A DNA stretch of 12,783 nt, from assembly GCA_034696485.1 (NCBI GenBank), contig JAQIWT010001057.1:1-12783 (forward strand), given 5' to 3'. Source of the DNA: Isohypsibius dastychi. Lineage: Eukaryota > Tardigrada > Eutardigrada > Parachela > Isohypsibiidae. The position numbers and the translations under genes are program-made. Shown here piece after piece: positions 1 through 9,876 of the stretch (its first letter is position 1; each line of letters starts with the position of its first letter). Below the pieces are notes generated by a model, which did no database searches, was not told where the DNA came from, and saw only the letters and a list, made by a program, of their open reading frames with translations.

Positions 1-29
1 ATGATTCTTTTTGATGGTGAAATATTTAC

Positions 30-2300
30 CATAGCGAGCGGACAGACCTTTCCACTTCTCGCGGCGATTCCCAGTTTATGTATCGACCGAAAATATAACG
101 CAAATTCTGAAACGGGAAACAAAAACATCAGCGGACTGCAGAATTAACAAGGCGACTTTCGTGAAATTCCGTCAAAACGGAAACGATTCGCGAAAAGTAT
201 TCTCTAGACCCGATCGAGAAACAGAGAAGAAATTGTTGGAAATTGTCAATAGAACTGAATAGAATTGTCGAGGCATATTTCGTCCGGATTAAGAATTTTA
301 CATTCATCTCAACCAAGTCAACAAAATCCATAAATCTCAATCCATGACCAGCGCAATTTTATGACTATGAATCTATTAAATTAACCAAATTTTTGAGCTT
401 ATAAAAATATTAAAAACGATTTCAAACATACAAACAAGAAGATAACTTATAAACATCAACGCAAATTAAAACAAGGATTCATACTATTTATAACAGCCAG
501 ATTATATTTACGAAACGGACTGACGGTTTCCCTTTTCGAAAACACATCTACCTATATTGCTAACTAGATAGACACAATTTGGACAAACAACAGAGGCCAA
601 ACTAACCTCTTCCTCCACAGTTTTCGCCACGTTCTTCACGTAGAGTTTCGCGGATGGACTTCCGGTGGAATAGTTTTTAAATGCAGGAGACGAAGCATTT
701 CTACCACGACCAAAATTCTGAATCAACAACAGACCAAAGCTAAAGAAAATCTCTAGACATACGCACCCTGTTCCGAAATTCTGTTCGATTCCAGTTGTCT
801 TTTACTAATAAAATCCGAGTTCTCCGCTGAAGTCGATAAACTTTCTTCAGCTTTTGCGGAAAACTTCCCAAATCCACCAGAATCAACCACAACTTTCGCC
901 TCGAGACGCTGATGATTATCGGAGAACATGTCTATTTCGGGTTTATCTGCAGATGGAGCGGTTGGCGGGATGATCTGAAGAGGCTGCTTCCGGCAAAGGT
1001 CACGAATCCCAAAAACATCTTCCGTAATCTCAGACGGTTGTTTATTTGTTCCCGTATCTTCGGTGGTAGGAATCAAACAATTTTTCCGTCGTTTCCGAAC
1101 TTCGTTTTCTGACTTTCTTTTTATTCTCAGCATATCTCCACTCTTCCGCGAAATTGATGGAGAGTCGATTTCTGAGCCACTTTCGGAAGACGAGTCGATA
1201 GATTCCGGAATATTACCGCCTTCTTTTGTAGTTAGAGCTGAATATGCGAAGAACTATACATCAACAAGAATCAATAAACACGATTATTGCAATAGGTCAG
1301 ACACACTGTACCATTTTCGGAGTTTTTGAAAGTGGACCAAAAGGTGGAGGGAGGTTCAGCTTGTTCATCAAATGCAGAACTTGAATATAAAGTCGTGAGT
1401 CGGAAGCCATAGCGTACATTATGTTGGTCAGAATTTCAGGAGAAGCAGGTGGATGATTGTAACAAAGTTGTTGACTGAGCGGAAAGTTGATTCTACAAAA
1501 AAAATAATCATTTCAAAATCCAGTAATTCTGTAAGAATTCCAAAAATCCACGGGATCGGTAACTCACCCTGTTGAAGCGGAAATCTGGTTCAGTTCCTGA
1601 AACTTGCACTCATAGGCAGGGGGAACCAAACTGGGAGGCTGAATGTTTTCGGAGGTGGAAGTTGAGCTGAAAAAGCGTTTTTAAAGAAAACCGAAAATGA
1701 ATAATTAAATTTCAGAACGAACCTGGACTGGGAGAGTGTGACAGTTTCGTGGATAGGATGGTGTCTTTTGTTGATTTCCGACGCGAACTCAACTATCAAT
1801 CTCCGCTTGCCGAGACGCGTTTGATGGAGCTTCTGCAAAACCTAAAACAGAACGGAGAGGTAACAATCACAAACCAAACATCGTGTAACTTCCGGTGAAC
1901 GAAATCATGTTCGACACAAACGCTCAGAAAAACGATTAGCATATAATTCCAGAATTTCTGAATGATAAAAACACCAATACCAGGATAGCTTTTCCGGGAG
2001 ATGAGAAGTCGGCAATGGCGATGTTATTCTGCAAAAGTAAAAATACTGACTTCCGGTCTGATATAAGTTATAACGCCGGCTGACAAAACTTACCAATCAC
2101 CAAGTTGTTCCCAAATATCTAACGTTCGTTCCACCAAAGCCTCCAAGAAATTCAGTCACAGCGGTTAAATCCATCGACTCTGGAAGATGTCGGATTAGAA
2201 GTTCGGAAGAGTCGTTGTAATATGGTGGTAGAGCCCAGATTGGAGGAACAATGGGGGCTGCTGCAGCAGGAAACTTCTGCCCACTACTTCTTCGAGCCAT
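30..2300 (-). CDS. RNPC3: RNPC3 / U11-U12 65K-like RNA-binding protein, two RRMs, 3' end missing
   Basis: Seen: eight minus-strand exons at 2300-2094, 2028-1981, 1841-1723, 1666-1568, 1492-1312, 1253-765, 717-607 and 106-30. All phases agree, giving 443 codons before the gene leaves the window; the last donor is GTAAAT at 29. RRM1 spans about residues 34-110 (LLIRHLP, then NNIAIADF, then LHQTRLGKRRLIVEF). The middle holds LHLMNKLNLPPPFGP near residue 200, an acidic Ser/Glu/Asp patch and a basic patch (RIKRKSENEVRKRRK). The second RRM begins with KLYVKNVAKTVEEE and NLRYIFGRY. Family knowledge: RNPC3 bridges U11 and U12 snRNPs in the minor spliceosome, binding U12 snRNA through the C-terminal RRM; human length is about 517 residues. 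The HLMNK block and the ISKRQLESNRIS motif before RRM2 fit RNPC3 better than generic RRM proteins. Oddities: codon 68 is TGA, and intron 6 needs a GC donor (GGT|GCGTAT) or a weak GT at 758-759 to keep phase. Confidence 0.87.
2097..2099 (-). other. In-frame TGA inside RRM1 of the RNPC3-like gene
   Basis: Exon 1 reads ...YLG-T-T-W-TGA-L and then meets a perfect GTAAGT donor at 2093. Using that donor gives phase 0, which exon 2 (AAT AAC ATC, N-N-I-A-I-A-D-F) requires. The only donor that avoids the TGA (TTG|GTGATT) leaves phase 2, and no acceptor upstream of exon 2 supplies the matching single base. From memory of human RNPC3, this column is an arginine, so a CGA-to-TGA transition would explain it. 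It could be a nonsense allele, a base-call error or a recent pseudogene lesion. Confidence 0.75.
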
Positions 2301-2686
2301 GAGGATGATATTATGGAATGAAATGTATGAATTTTTCAGCTCAAAAGCGGTTGTTCACCAGAACGAAACAAGGCAACATTTTCGTGCATTTTCCCGAAGA
2401 AACACAAACAAAGCGATTACCGAACTCTGGCTACCATCATGGGCTTTGTAGAGGCTACCATGATACCATCATTGCAATCTATCATACCCACCAGTATACC
2501 GTTGCTGCATGCATGGGTTACTCTGCGCTAAGGATTTCAGGAATTCCAAGTGTAAACAATTGACTGGATTGAATTCGCGATCTTCCTTCGGCGCTGGTAA
2601 ATTCCTCTGTCAGAATTCCCTCAGTTGCAGCGTTCCCTCCAGATATTTTGTACGATCCTTAAGCGAAGTCGTCGTCGTGAATCGTG
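2301..2686. promoter_or_regulatory. Divergent intergenic region between RNPC3-like and Gln/His-rich genes
   Basis: The two start codons (ATG at 2300 on minus, ATG at 2687 on plus) point away from each other across 386 bp, so both promoters must lie here or overlap. No TATA box stands out. The plus-strand side has AG acceptor-like sites (TTTCAG near 2536, TTGCAG near 2630) that could accept a spliced leader, but neither has a strong pyrimidine tract. A short direct repeat GGCTACCAT occurs near 2430 and 2453. Open frames here are short and show no protein-like pattern. Confidence 0.5.
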
Positions 2687-5600
2687 ATGGCCCAGTATAA
2701 TTATGCCCCGCAGTACTTGAACAATCTGCAACCGGTGAGTGCTTGCTTGGTAGCGTGTTCGGGGCGCCTTTTCTCTCCTGACGAGACGAGATGTGTTATT
2801 ATCAGCTGGATCAAGACCAACCACGGACATGCTGCTAACAATTATTTTATTTTTTTCACAGGCTCCTGCGCATGGCGGTGCACAGGTATACAACGCCAAC
2901 CCTGTTGGTCAGGTGAGTTTCAGATTCTTCATTTACTGGCCATTTTGAATTCTCATTTCCTTCTTTTTCTTTCGAAGTGCAGATTCAGCAGCAACAAATT
3001 CATCAGCTGCAGATTCATCCTCATCAACAGCAGCCGCAGCCCCAGCAGCAGCAGCCTCAGCAGCAGCAGCAGGTATGGCACATTTTCGTTGAAGGAAATT
3101 AACCTCAAATGCAAGGAGGCCAAGTTTGGCTACATATCCTATGATGAACAATGAGAAGAATTGCTTTCGGCGAGGGTTTTTGTATGTAGTTTTGATATAC
3201 TATAATATATAATATACGCCAGCAATTCTTCTCATTGTTCGTTATATTTTAAATAAATACCGTACTACTTTTTGAACTTGGTTGTACAGTATATTATATA
3301 TTTCATCATGTATTTTTGAATATTTTGAAATACTATGCAGAATTGCTTCGGAAGCTAAATGATTTCCACCTTATCCGTTCGGATGCTCGATTTCAACATT
3401 AGGATACCGGTATACAGTTCATGCTAATGTGAATGGGACTAGTTTTTTGAGTCAAGGTCTTTCGGAGATTTATGATGTATGAAATAATACGAACAATGAT
3501 AATGATTTTTTTCGGCGAGAGTGATTCCTGATCTTAAATCAGGCATTCGAATTGAAAGAGTGAAAGCAATTCAGCTTCAGAAGTTATGCTACACAGTAGC
3601 TCATAATATCTAACAAAATATAAAATGAAATATATGGTGTACGTAATAAGTATCTTCAAATACCGTTCCCTGATTGAAATTTCAAGTAGCGCTGTAACTT
3701 TATGCGACTTGAGTTATTTTTCGATTTTTTTGCCTTGCAGATTCCAGTTTCAGATTAATGCTTTATGCCGCACGCTTTTACCACCCTTTGTATGTGAATT
3801 ATTTTTCAGATGAATATATAAGTCACCGACATCCATCTTCAAGGCAGTTTCGAATTAATTCTTGATGATAGAATATTCTAGATCCCTATAAGATCCGTAT
3901 GCATTATCATTGGCAGTTATTTCTGCCTAAAAAATGGATCACATCGGTTTTTTACTTATTAATCTGGTCTATTATTTAATTAAGGTGACCTTCGTCAGGC
4001 TAGCACGACATTTTGATAATTCATAACTCGATGCATGGTTGGCGCGCACTTTTTAGACCTCGGATACTCATTTTAATCAATAGTTTGAACTCAAAACGGG
4101 TTTTCGAAACGTCAAAATCGGATACCAGAAAACGAGAAAATTCAACTTTAAAATAAATGGCCGAAAAACCAGAAAAAATACAAGATATGATTCGATCTCG
4201 CTGAGATTTTAACAGATGGTAGCCGACATCCCAAAAAGCTTAAGTTTTGAACTTCGATGAGGTTGTGACTGAAACTCACCGATCAGGATGACGTCGAATA
4301 TTTCAATTGAATTTTAAAATATTATTTTTTGTAAAACTTTGAATTTTCTTCATCAACTTAACTTTTTTGTGATATCAGCTATCATATGGTTGAATTTCAG
4401 CATATCGAACGATATCTTATATTTTTTCTGAGTTTTTGGGCATTTATTTTAAAGTTGAATTATCTCGTTTTCTGATAATCCGAATATAAAGTTTCAAAAA
4501 TTCATTTTTAGTTCAAACTATTGAATAACATGAGTATCCGAGGTCCAAAAAGTGCGCCGACAATGCATCGAGTTATGATTCATAAAACTGTTATGCTAGC
4601 CTGACGAAGGTCACCTTAAGAGGATGGCGAAATCGCGAGGCATGAAGCTTTAGCCCGAAACTACAATTCACATGATGAAAGGCGACCAGATAATTCAGAC
4701 TGGATAACCAGGAAAATCAGCTCAAGAGCTGGTTTTGTTTATGCATAATTCGAAATTTTATTTCCCGACAATTAGGCTTACCGTTCCGGTACGCAGGAAT
4801 GTAGTCCATATAGCTGAGAATTCGTCTTTAAAACGGCTTACTGTGTTCTCTTTTGTAAATAAAAACTAGAAAAGTTTTTTTGTTCTAGGTTGTGCCGGCC
4901 GGAGCTGCTATCCGAAACGCTTGGACAATTCATGATGGTTTTCAGAAACGCGGACATGCGCGCCGCGCGATAGGTGGAGTCTTCGCCGGAGTACGTCATG
5001 TAGTTCCCATCGACTGGGTGATCAATTTGGGGGTACTTTGAACTTGTTTCTTGTTCGTGAAGTGAAATTTTGTGGTTGTGGTAATATCGTCGTAAATTAT
5101 TTAAATATATACAATATATTGTTTTATGTCATAGATTTGGTTATGAAATTAATTTATCTAATATTTAGTCATATATTTACTTACATTATTATAGTATTTA
5201 TTATGATATATTTATGATATACATTATTATAATATCATAATATTGTTGTGAAAGATTGTTGACACTGGCTCTCTGCTTTTATCTGACTTTACTATGCTTG
5301 TTTTTTATTTTTGCTTGACGTTCTTCTGAAGAAATAATGAGTTATGGTGGTTGTCGATGTAAACGTCAAAACTGTTTTATAATTGATTTGCTTCACATTT
5401 TTGTAATTTAAACGGTGCGTTCATTCAGAACGGAAAAACTACCACTGAAATTTTAATGTCCAGGTTCACTTAGTTCGTACAGCGGAAACAGAAACAGCAT
5501 GTTAGTTCGTTGTTCACCTTTTTTTAACAAATTACAGGCTCACCAGGAAAATACTTTGCGATACCGCTCCTTCAACCTTCCACGCCCTACTCTGGTGGGA

Positions 5601-6106
5601 CCCGTTGTACAGTGGACTTTTACATTGCGCCGCCATGGGAAAAATGGACATCTTACTATTGATAACGAGCAAGGCCTCATGGTGGATATTATGGATACGC
5701 AGTAAGTTTGATTTTGGTTTCTCACGTTATATACTTTCGAATTCGGGTAGGAAATTTGTCGTATTTTTATGTGATCTTCTAACGAGCTTTCTGCATGCAA
5801 ACTTCTCCGTTAATTTTTCCGCACAACTTTCTTTTCCTCCAGATTATTTTGAGATACTTACTGATCAATGACGGTGACGACATTTCTGGCCACTTACGCT
5901 TTTTATCAGATGAATTCAGGAATAAAAATTTAATTTTTTGCAGATGCGTTGTTCGCGCTACTCAACCACCTCTGCACCCTTACGACCAGGTAGTTATTAC
6001 CGCTGGCGGAACGGCCATTTTTAAAGGTTTATATGCCGACAACCTTATGAGCACTGAGGGACACATCCTCCACTTCCGAATGCGTTTGTTCGTCTTTGTT
6101 CCATGA
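2687..6106 (+). CDS. Unrecognised 219-residue protein with Gln/His-rich N-terminus
   Basis: Seen: six exons at 2687-2734, 2862-2912, 2983-3072, 4889-5032, 5538-5701 and 5944-6106. All have GT donors and AG acceptors and the phases fit exactly (0,0,0,0,2), giving 219 residues with no internal stop. The start ATG is the first codon of exon 1 (MAQYNYAPQYLNNLQP). Residues 34-63 are almost entirely Gln, His and Pro. Residues 64-219 look globular and mixed alpha/beta, with blocks AIRNAWTIHDGFQKRGHARR, VRHVVPIDWVINLG, PVVQWTFTLRRHGKNGHLTI and a strand-rich end (HILHFRMRLFVFVP). There is no signal peptide or membrane segment, so it is probably intracellular. I do not recognise the family and assign no function. 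Two of its introns (1816 and 505 nt) are unusually long for this locus, and the first holds a transposon. An AATAAA follows the stop by about 135 nt. An alternative last exon is possible at 6424. Confidence 0.82.
2983..3072 (+). repeat. Gln-rich exon with CAG/CAA runs
   Basis: This exon encodes 30 residues, about 20 of them Gln, interspersed with His, Pro and Ile. Most Gln codons are CAG, in runs of up to five before the donor GTATGG. Uninterrupted runs are short and broken by CCG, CCC, CCT and CAA, which should limit expansion. Such tracts often act as flexible or interaction segments; no specific role can be read here. Confidence 0.8.
3146..3240. repeat. Intronic hairpin with 20-bp perfect arms
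   Basis: The segment 3146-3165 is the exact reverse complement of 3221-3240, separated by 55 nt. After a 3-nt bulge (TTC at 3166-3168) a further GGCG/CGCC pairing extends the stem. The loop is AT-rich (TATACTATAATATATAATAT). It starts 74 nt after the exon 3 donor. It may be a tiny MITE remnant or an intron-borne RNA hairpin; there is no clear target duplication, and the loop is longer than usual for a microRNA precursor. Confidence 0.75.
3980..4619. mobile_element. Foldback MITE bounded by TTAA, about 632 bp
   Basis: The left end (TTAA at 3980-3983, then GGTGACCTTCGTCAGGCTAG) is matched in reverse complement by the right end (CTAGCCTGACGAAGGTCACC, then TTAA at 4616-4619). The inverted similarity is not only terminal: the arms continue almost to the centre near 4300, with shared blocks such as CATAACTCGATGCAT, ACCTCGGATACTCAT, CAATAGTTTGAACT and TTCAACTTTAAAATAAATG, at roughly 80 percent identity by eye. 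It has no coding frame, so it is non-autonomous. A TTAA target is typical of piggyBac-type transposition; a TA target (Tc1/mariner type) is also formally possible because TA sits inside TTAA. Confidence 0.85.
5033..5537 (+). other. AT-rich intron 4 of the Gln/His-rich gene
   Basis: The intron is 505 nt long, bounded by GTACTT and TTACAG. Its middle (about 5090-5245) is very AT-rich with overlapping near-palindromes built from ATATA, TTATAATA and ATGATATA. I see no gene, no RNA structure with GC-supported stems, and no transposon ends. Confidence 0.65.
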
Positions 6107-6241
6107 TCTATATTTCATCTTCAGACTCACTTAACAGCGTGCAATGGATATACACTTCAGAAGATTTGAGTAGACTTGGATTCTTCATGTTCTCGAACGT
6201 GAACGTATTTTTCGCAGTACTTTATTCACTCGGCAAAATGA

Positions 6242-6247
6242 AATAAA
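6242..6247 (+). promoter_or_regulatory. AATAAA polyadenylation signal
   Basis: A canonical AATAAA lies 135 nt after the TGA at 6104-6106, on the same strand as the Gln/His-rich gene. It gives a plausible 3' UTR of roughly 150 nt. Confidence 0.65.
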
Positions 6248-6423
6248 GCATAGATTTTTGGAAAAAACATGACGATGTTATTTTGCTGTTTTAGACATCA
6301 CTTTTTGTTTTCGAAATGTTTTTTTTTTAGTTTGTAAAGACTTTCTCGAAGCAAGTGATTTCTTTTGCAAAAACTGCGAGTTTTCAAAGTTATCATATAA
6401 ATCATATCTTTTTTCTTTTGTAG

Positions 6424-6575
6424 CCCGAGCGGTCAGTACGCTGAGCCATCATGGCACTCAACGATTTCTCGGACTATTTTCCCGCTGGACCGGAATTCGG
6501 TCGGGCTGGCTCACAGGTCACCGCACAGTGGACAATGGAGTCATTTGAATGAATCTCGCGAGCCGGTATTTCAGG
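6424..6575 (+). other. Orphan exon-like segment, 50 codons, no start codon
   Basis: The segment is preceded by a pyrimidine-rich acceptor (TTTTCTTTTGTAG) and followed by a good donor (CAGG|GTGAGTAG). One frame is open throughout and reads as a Ser/Pro/Arg-rich, probably disordered peptide (for example LAHRSPHSGQWSHLNESREP). It has no in-frame ATG, so it would have to be spliced to upstream exons. It enters with one base of a split codon, which matches the phase-2 donor of exon 5 (5701) of the Gln/His-rich gene, and it leaves in phase 1. It could be an alternative 3' exon of that gene, part of the lost 5' region of the VTA1 copy, or chance. Confidence 0.35.
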
Positions 6576-7189
6576 GTGAGTAGTGCACTTCGGAGCCGGT
6601 AAGAGTAAATAGGTTGGATATTTCCCATTGAAATTCTTCACAGAATGTCCTTAACAAATTTTCATCTTTTTTTTTAAGAACTATCAATTCCCCTAGAAAT
6701 GAAGACTTGAAGAAATGATTTTTCAGTTTGATTATAGCGACAGATGATGTGCAGCCGTTGTTTCGCTTAGTTGATACTGTAACTTGTCGGTTTTGTTAAA
6801 GTGTTACATTAATGTCGACATGTATTTCAAAAGTGACTCCAGAAATTTATCAATAGCGAATGTTTGTTGTCGTTAATTTTTTGTTTCTTCCGTTGTGGAT
6901 CGATGTTGCGAATACACTCCGGTTGGTCGGTTCACGAAGTGGACTGCAGGTTCGATTCCTGCGCGGTTTTTTTCGCGATTTCTGATACGCCTTCAACATA
7001 TTTAAGATTAATAATGTGCCTGAAAATTTTAAGGAATTAAAAAACTGGGACGCTCGAAAATGGTTTATTTCTGAGTTAAACGTGTGCGTAGTTTCGTGGA
7101 GTTATTAATTTAGGGCTACTCACTGTCAGTTGCGCTTTGAAAAATTGCCACAACTAATCACTTCTATTATATTTTTCTGTACTGCGAAA
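6576..7189. other. Gene-poor stretch upstream of the VTA1 remnant
   Basis: This stretch holds a tRNA remnant at 6946-6973 and otherwise AT-rich sequence. I looked for the MIT-like N-terminal half of VTA1 (about 120 residues expected before 7190) on the plus strand and found no recognisable motif. No repeats or other exons can be supported. Confidence 0.5.
6946..6973 (+). pseudogene. 3' half of a decayed tRNA (T arm plus poly-T terminator)
   Basis: GCAGG-TTCGATT-CCTGC at 6946-6962 is a perfect 5-bp T arm with a consensus pol III B box. It is followed by GCGG and a run of seven T, a pol III terminator. The upstream sequence does not give an anticodon arm, D arm or acceptor partner, so this is not a working tRNA. 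From memory, the 3' portion resembles tRNA-Arg species. It could also be the tail of a tRNA-derived SINE. Confidence 0.55.
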
Positions 7190-8110
7190 AAAGAATTTAC
7201 TGGATTTTACCGTGCTGGACACTTCGACAAGGATGTCGTGAAGGCATTCTACACTGCTGGACTACTGTTTGATGTCCTGTCGATCTGGGGGCGAGTCGGA
7301 TGAGGAGACAGCGCGCCAACGTTAGTATGCCAAATGGAAGGCGGCTTATATTCATAACTGTATCAAGAACGGTAAACAAAAAACAAAAACAACAACAAAA
7401 CACGGTCGTTCTCAGCGTTTTTTTCCGAAAAAATGTATCACGGTTTATTGTTTAAATATGGTAAAAGTTGAATTACATTATTAACTTCGGGTTAGTCTGC
7501 GTGAATTTTTCCATTTGGGTCCAGATCATCGAGATATTTTGTGTTTGTTTCCAGGCGAAGTTCCGGTTCCGGGACCGATGGTTATGGAGCAGGATCAGGT
7601 ATTGGAGACCCCAATCCACATTGGTCCTCCTTGTGGATCATTTGAGAGAACAAATGGTTTGCCAGCAGAAAAGTTTTCCCATGGACGCAATCCCGCAGAC
7701 AGCTTCATTTCGCCCACAGTCTCACTACCGGTGGCCCCGCCGAAGAACGTTTAAATTCTTCCAGCTAGAACCGGCATGACACCTTCGTCATCAGCTGAGC
7801 ATCATTCTGGTTTCTCGGAGACTCCAACGGGAATCCAGCTGACTTCCGAGGATATGCAGAAGTCGCAGAAGTACCACCAGTACGTAGTACGTATGGTCTG
7901 AGTGAATGCTGATCTACAGTACTTCCTTCCCACTGAACCGCATTACTTTGTTCTGTTCTGACATGCCATTTCTTATTTTTATATGATTGATTATCTGAAG
8001 AAAAAAAGGCATAATGGTATCTATCAAGTTTTAGGGTATGTGAATGACAATACGATATTTCAGGTTGCCCACGTGCTTAGTAAGCCACTGAGCATCCTTT
8101 CCTTCATTTC
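7190..8110 (+). pseudogene. VTA1: VTA1/LIP5-like pseudogene (ESCRT-III/VPS4 cofactor), N-terminus missing
   Basis: The first fragment (about 7197-7371) reads YRAGHFDKDVVKAFYTAGLL, then DVLSIWG, and after a frame change SDEETARQR-stop-YAKWKAAYIHNCIKN. This is the end of the conserved N-terminal half of VTA1. A phase-1 intron (GTAAAC at 7372 to CCAG at 7554) joins it to the next exon, a Pro-rich linker ending in TGIQLTSEDMQKSQKYHQY, the C-terminal VSL region that binds VPS4. A last piece near 8064 (AHVLSKPLSIL) resembles the terminal helix. Lesions: one extra G in the G run at 7287-7291, TAG at 7323-7325 where Lys is expected, and TAA at 7752-7754 with the frame continuing after it. The MIT-like region is not found upstream. 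Family role: VTA1 stimulates the VPS4 ATPase in endosomal sorting. Splice sites are retained, so this is a DNA-level copy or a dying gene, not a retrocopy. Confidence 0.82.
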
Positions 8111-8182
8111 CTGCTCGTTGCTTTTTCCGCAGTACTGTAGGTTGTCACTGAATGTCCGTAGAAGATGAGGAGTATCTTGTAA

Positions 8183-9733
<1,551 letters not shown>

Positions 9734-9747
9734 GTCCATGCGTTAAA

Positions 9748-9753
9748 AATAAA
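9748..9753 (+). promoter_or_regulatory. AATAAA signal after the cathepsin L remnant
   Basis: A canonical AATAAA lies about 20 nt after the expected C-terminus (IASLASYP then Ile-Phe), so the parent 3' end is still recognisable. The normal stop after the final residues appears lost: the frame runs on through this signal. Confidence 0.5.
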
Positions 9754-9876
9754 GACCTGCATCTACATACCTGTATAGCGAACGGGCTACAGATGAGTTA
9801 GCTGACCGGCGTAAACGGATGACGTAATTGACTCATCTTGTTAACTTTTTATTAATCTGGCTCCGGAAAAAGAGAA

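Larger units (their letters stand above)
3073..4888 (+). other. Long intron 3 of the Gln/His-rich gene
   Basis: This 1816-nt intron is bounded by GTATGG and TTCTAG. It contains a small perfect hairpin near its 5' end, a 632-bp foldback element in its second half, and otherwise AT-rich sequence. The parts at 3241-3979 and 4620-4888 show no credible coding frame, RNA gene or further repeat on either strand. Confidence 0.75.

Noticed and set aside
2300-2700. Several plus-strand ORFs of 60-80 codons across the divergent promoter.
   Set aside because: They have irregular composition, overlap each other in different frames and show no splice or protein-family support.
2621-3154. Longer ORFs on both strands over the first exons of the Gln/His-rich gene, including an Ala-rich minus-strand frame.
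   Set aside because: They read through introns or are mirror frames of the CAG-rich exon; the Ala-rich peptide is just the complement of Gln codons.
5090-5245. AT-rich palindromic stretch that could be an origin or matrix-attachment site.
   Set aside because: Simple AT composition explains the palindromes; no specific motif supports a function.
6424-6450. TAGCCCGAGCGGTC resembles the A box / D arm of a Leu or Ser tRNA.
   Set aside because: No matching anticodon arm, T arm or acceptor pairing follows within tRNA distance, and the spacing of the box is off by one base.
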